DNA of 8,886 nt, from the NCBI GenBank assembly GCA_937883885.1, contig CAKZXL010000316.1, positions 1 to 8,886 of the forward strand, in the 5' to 3' direction. The position numbers and the translations under genes were made by a program. Below are positions 5,561 to 8,886 of the stretch, in pieces. The notes below the pieces were generated by a model. That model did no database searches. It was given only the letters and a program-made list of their open reading frames with translations, and had not been told where the DNA came from. The stretch is from an uncultured Aquincola sp. (GTDB lineage: Bacteria; Pseudomonadota; Gammaproteobacteria; Burkholderiales; Burkholderiaceae). Position 1 is the stretch's first letter. Each line of letters starts with the position of its first letter.

Positions 5561-8122
5561 ATGCAAGTCTCCCGCATTCGCGCGCTGCGCGGCCCCAACC
5601 TCTGGACCCGCAACACGGCCATCGAGGCGATCGTCCAATGCTCCGAGAAGGCGCTGACGCTGTCGCAGCGCGACGACTTCGAAGACCGCGTGCGCCAGCG
5701 CTTCCCGGCCATCGGCGCGCTGCGGCCGGCCACCGGCGCCGCCTCGCTGGCCCATGTGCTGGAAGCCGCCGCACTGGCGCTGCAGAAGGAAGCGGGCTGC
5801 CCCGTCACCTTCAGCCGCACCTCGGCCACGGTGGACGAAGGCGTGTACCAGGTGGTGGTGGAGTACAGCGAAGAGGCGGTCGGCCGCATGGCGCTGGAAG
5901 AAGCGCACCTGCTGGTCAGCGCCGCGCTGGCCGGCACCGACTTCGACGTCGACGCCGCCATCCGCCGCCTGCGCGAGAAGGACGAGGACGTGCGCCTGGG
6001 CCCCAGCACCGGCAGCATCGTCAACGCGGCGCTGGCGCGCGGCATCCCGTACCGGCGCCTGACCGAAGGCAGCCTGGTGCAGTTCGGCTGGGGCGCCAAG
6101 CAGCGCCGCATCTGGGCCGCCGAGGTCGATTCCACCAGCGCCGTGTCCGAGGCCATCGCCCAGGACAAGGACCTGACCAAGAAGCTGCTGCGCGCGGCCG
6201 GCGTGCCGGTGCCCATCGGCCGCCCGGTGGACAGCGCCGACGACGCCTGGGCCGTGGCCCAGGAAGTGGGCCTGCCGGTGGTGGTCAAGCCGCAGGACGG
6301 CAACCAGGGCAAGGGCGTGACGGTGAACATCACGCACCGCGACCACCTGGACATCGCCTACCGCGCCGCCGAGGAATACGGCACCGTGATGGTCGAGAAG
6401 TACCTGCCCGGCTGCGACTACCGCATGCTGGTGGTGGGCGACCAGCTGGTGGCCGCTGCGCGCCGCGACCCGCCGCACGTGATCGGCGACGGCGAGCACA
6501 CCGTGCGTGAGCTGGTCGAGCGCGTCAACGCCGACCCGCGCCGCGGCGAAGGCCATGCCACCTCGCTGACCAAGATCCGCTTCGACGAGATCGCCATCGC
6601 GCGGCTGGCTGAACAAGGCCTGACCGAGCAGTCGGTGCCCGCGGTGGGCCAGCGCGTGATCCTGCGCAACAACGCCAACCTGAGCACCGGCGGCACCGCC
6701 ACCGACGTGACCGACGACGTGCACCCCGAAGTGGCCGAGCGCGCGGTGGCCGCGGCCCGCATGATCGGCCTGGACATCTGCGGCGTGGACGTGGTGTGCG
6801 AAGGCGTGCTGGAGCCGCTGGAGGCGCAGCACGGCGGCGTGGTGGAAGTCAATGCCGCGCCCGGCCTGCGCATGCACCTGTCGCCCTCGTACGGCAAGGG
6901 CCGGCCGGTGGGCGAGGCCATCATCAACCACCTGTTTCCGCCGGGCGAAGACGGCCGCATCCCGGTGGTGGCCGTCACCGGCACCAACGGCAAGACCACC
7001 ACGGCGCGCCTGATCGCGCACCTGCTGGCCAGCGACGGGCTGCGCGTGGGCATGACCAACACCGACGGCGTGTACGTGGAAGGCCGGCAGATCGACTCCG
7101 GCGACTGCAGCGGCCCCAAGAGCGCCCGCAGCGTGCTGGCCCACCCCGACGTGGACGCGGCGGTGTTCGAGACCGCCCGTGGCGGCGTGCTGCGCGAAGG
7201 CCTGGGCTTCGACCGCTGCCAGGTGGCGGTGGTCACCAACATCGGCGCCGGCGACCACCTGGGCCTGAACTACATCACCACGGTGGAAGACCTGGCGGTG
7301 CTCAAGCGCGTGATCGTGCAGAACGTGGCGCCCAACGGCTATGCGGTGCTCAACGCGGCCGATCCCATCGTGGCCAAGATGGCGGCCACCTCGCCGGGCA
7401 AGGTGATCTTCTTCGCGGCCGACCGCCACCACCCGGTGATGGCCACCCACCGCGCCCAGGGCGGCCGCACGGTGTACGTGGACGACGGCGCGGTGGTGGT
7501 GGCCGAAGGCAGCTGGCGCGAAGCCATCGCGCTGCGCGACGTGCCGCTGACGCGCGCCGGCACCATCGGCTTCCAGGTGGAGAACGTGCTGGCCTCGGTG
7601 GCGGCGGCCTGGGGCCTGGGGCTGGACCTGGCGGCCATCCGCAGCGGGCTGGCCAGCTTCGTCAACGATGCGCACAACGCGCCCGGCCGCTTCAACGTGA
7701 TGGACTTCCGTGGCGCCACCATCATTGCCGACTATGGCCACAATCCCGACGCGATGCGGGCGCTGGTGCAGGCGGTGGATGCGATGCCGGCCAAGCGCCG
7801 CAGCGTGGTGATCAGCGGCGCCGGCGACCGGCGCGACGAGGACATCCGCGAGCAGACCGTGATCCTGGGCGATGCCTTCGACGACGTGATCCTGTACCAG
7901 GACGCGGCCCAGCGTGGCCGCGCCGATGGCGAGGTGATGGCGCTGCTGCGCGAAGGCCTGGGCCAGGCCCGCCGCACCCGCCACGTGGAAGAGATCCGCG
8001 GCGAGTTCATCGCCATCGACACCGCGCTGGACCGCCTGCAGCCGGGCGACCTGTGCCTGGTGCTGGTGGACCAGGTGGAAGAGGCGCTGGCCCACCTCGA
8101 CCAGCGCATCAAGGCCGGATGA
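5561..8122 (+). CDS. cphA: Cyanophycin synthetase, full-length
   Basis: An 853-residue enzyme that makes cyanophycin, a nitrogen storage polymer with a poly-Asp backbone and Arg on each side chain, using two ATP-dependent steps. The N domain (about 1-160) begins VSRIRALRGPNLW and is divergent: the site equivalent to HxxEH reads H65-V-L-E68-A69. The ATP-grasp domain (about 195-465), which adds Asp to the chain end, has KPQDGNQGKG (243-252), the NLSTGGTA loop (373-380), D410 and E429/N431. The Mur-ligase-like module (about 466-853), which adds Arg to the Asp side chain, has P-loop GTNGKTTT (474-481), TARGG (538-542), DHLG (565-568) and the lid motif DYGHNP (724-729). All catalytic elements of both ligases look intact and the length is normal for the family. 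The start gives the family N-terminus; no good ribosome site lies ahead of it, so it may depend on ribosomes leaving cphA' 17 bases upstream. Its TGA overlaps the next gene's ATG. Confidence 0.96.
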   Translation: MQVSRIRALRGPNLWTRNTAIEAIVQCSEKALTLSQRDDFEDRVRQRFPAIGALRPATGAASLAHVLEAAALALQKEAGCPVTFSRTSATVDEGVYQVVVEYSEEAVGRMALEEAHLLVSAALAGTDFDVDAAIRRLREKDEDVRLGPSTGSIVNAALARGIPYRRLTEGSLVQFGWGAKQRRIWAAEVDSTSAVSEAIAQDKDLTKKLLRAAGVPVPIGRPVDSADDAWAVAQEVGLPVVVKPQDGNQGKGVTVNITHRDHLDIAYRAAEEYGTVMVEKYLPGCDYRMLVVGDQLVAAARRDPPHVIGDGEHTVRELVERVNADPRRGEGHATSLTKIRFDEIAIARLAEQGLTEQSVPAVGQRVILRNNANLSTGGTATDVTDDVHPEVAERAVAAARMIGLDICGVDVVCEGVLEPLEAQHGGVVEVNAAPGLRMHLSPSYGKGRPVGEAIINHLFPPGEDGRIPVVAVTGTNGKTTTARLIAHLLASDGLRVGMTNTDGVYVEGRQIDSGDCSGPKSARSVLAHPDVDAAVFETARGGVLREGLGFDRCQVAVVTNIGAGDHLGLNYITTVEDLAVLKRVIVQNVAPNGYAVLNAADPIVAKMAATSPGKVIFFAADRHHPVMATHRAQGGRTVYVDDGAVVVAEGSWREAIALRDVPLTRAGTIGFQVENVLASVAAAWGLGLDLAAIRSGLASFVNDAHNAPGRFNVMDFRGATIIADYGHNPDAMRALVQAVDAMPAKRRSVVISGAGDRRDEDIREQTVILGDAFDDVILYQDAAQRGRADGEVMALLREGLGQARRTRHVEEIRGEFIAIDTALDRLQPGDLCLVLVDQVEEALAHLDQRIKAG
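8119..8122 (+). other. ATGA stop/start overlap coupling cphA to the CorA/ZntB-type gene
   Basis: ATG (8119-8121) of the transporter gene and TGA (8120-8122) of cphA share bases. This is the classical four-base overlap for translational coupling, and it shows the two genes are on one transcript. Confidence 0.85.
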
Positions 8123-8886
8123 CCCCGGCCGCCGCCAACACCTACGGCGCCGACGAGTCGGGCCTGATCTGTGGCTACCGGCTGGGGCCGGGCCGCCACG
8201 GTCAGGACATCGGCTCGGCGGAGGCGGCGCAATGGCTGGCGGCGCGGCACGCGGGTGCCGCGGCCCACGGCGAGTTCCTGTGGCTGCACTTCAACCTGGC
8301 GCACACCGGCAGCCAGCCCTGGCTGGAGCACGCGGCGCAACTGCCCGAGCCCTTTTTCGAGGCGCTGAAGGAAGACCTGCACTCCACCCGCATCGAGCGC
8401 ACCGACCACCATGCGCTGATCGCGGTGATCAACGACGTGCACTTCTCGTTCTCGTTCGAGCCGTCGGAGATCAGCACGCTGTGGGTGCACGTGGACCGGC
8501 ACCTGGTGGTGACGGCGCGGCGCCATGCGCTGCGCTCCATCGACGCCCTGCGCACCGCCGCCAAGCGCGGCGACACCATCGCCTCACCCATCGAGCTGCT
8601 GGAAGCGCTGCTGCGTGCGCAAGCCGACGTGCTGGTGCGCATCGTGCGCGACGTGACCGCCCGCGTGGACGAGGTGGAGGACGAGCTGCTGGCCAACCGG
8701 CCCGATGCCCGCCGCGCCAAGCTGGGCGCGATGCGGCGGGTGCTGGTGCGGCTGCAGCGGCTGCTGGCGCCCGAGCCGGCGGCCCTCTTCCGCCTGCTGC
8801 AGCATCCGCCCGCGTGGATCGACGAAGCCGGCGTGCTGGCGCTGCGCCAGTCCACCGAAGAGTTCTCGGTGGTGCTGCGCGACATG
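8119..8886 (+). CDS. CorA/ZntB-family divalent metal transporter, 3'-partial
   Basis: The first 256 codons of a protein that remains open at the right edge. The N-terminal cytosolic part of the CorA/ZntB family is recognisable: FLWLHFNLAHTGSQPWLEHA (53-72), LWVHVDRHLVVTARRHALRS (121-140, the strand where family members read 'tlW v.. ..lvT.R'), then long charged helices from about 158 (ELLEALLRAQADVLVRIVRD, DEVEDELL) that would form the stalk. ZntB proteins are usually about 320-340 residues, so the two membrane helices and the GxN selectivity motif lie beyond the window and the ion (Mg, Zn or other) cannot be told. The WLHFN and HTGSQPWL spacing suggests ZntB rather than classical CorA. The ATG at 8119 overlaps the cphA stop in an ATGA, and AAGG sits 4 bases upstream, so translation is coupled to cphA. 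A link to the Mg2+ need of the synthetases is inference. Confidence 0.85.
   Translation, partial: MTPAAANTYGADESGLICGYRLGPGRHGQDIGSAEAAQWLAARHAGAAAHGEFLWLHFNLAHTGSQPWLEHAAQLPEPFFEALKEDLHSTRIERTDHHALIAVINDVHFSFSFEPSEISTLWVHVDRHLVVTARRHALRSIDALRTAAKRGDTIASPIELLEALLRAQADVLVRIVRDVTARVDEVEDELLANRPDARRAKLGAMRRVLVRLQRLLAPEPAALFRLLQHPPAWIDEAGVLALRQSTEEFSVVLRDM

Noticed and set aside
5252..8095. A minus-strand open frame of over 900 codons opposite cphA
   Set aside because: It has the same His/Val/Gly/Gln low-complexity composition typical of antisense frames in high-GC genes, while the plus strand encodes an unmistakable cyanophycin synthetase.

Overview
The window is very GC-rich with strong G/C third-position bias. 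Its gene set and protein style (MCP tail, CphA pair, DUF1854/ABC pair) point to a betaproteobacterium of the order Burkholderiales, perhaps the Rubrivivax/Leptothrix/Ideonella side. The genus cannot be fixed from the sequence alone. Almost everything is coding. There are no RNA genes, insertion sequences, CRISPR arrays or convincing terminators.

Layout. (1) At the left edge, on the plus strand, lies the C-terminal part of a methyl-accepting chemotaxis protein, interrupted by a one-base deletion near 225 and ending at 452. (2) Only 8 bases further, and convergent to it, a minus-strand pair runs leftward from about 3189: a type I ABC exporter-like protein with an extra N-terminal domain (937-3189), then a small DUF1854 protein (461-934) two bases after the transporter stop. 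(3) A 149-base divergent intergenic region (3190-3338) separates this pair from a plus-strand operon. (4) The operon holds a short cyanophycin synthetase paralogue, here called CphA' (3339-5543), a full-length cyanophycin synthetase CphA (5561-8122), and a CorA/ZntB-type metal transporter that overlaps cphA by ATGA and runs off the right edge.

Together this is a cyanophycin (multi-L-arginyl-poly-L-aspartate) storage locus. CphA carries both ligase modules: an ATP-grasp for backbone Asp addition and a Mur-ligase-like module for side-chain Arg addition. CphA' keeps an ATP-grasp but has lost the Mur-type P-loop, the TARGG motif and the whole C-terminal lid, which resembles cyanobacterial CphA2. 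Conversely, CphA' keeps an HxxEH motif in its N domain, the region reported to make primers in some CphA1 enzymes, while CphA has lost the second His. The two enzymes therefore look degenerated in complementary ways. The most interesting inference is that they work as a pair, with the divergent ABC/DUF1854 unit and the coupled metal transporter as poorly understood accessories. No cyanophycinase or isoaspartyl dipeptidase lies within the window.
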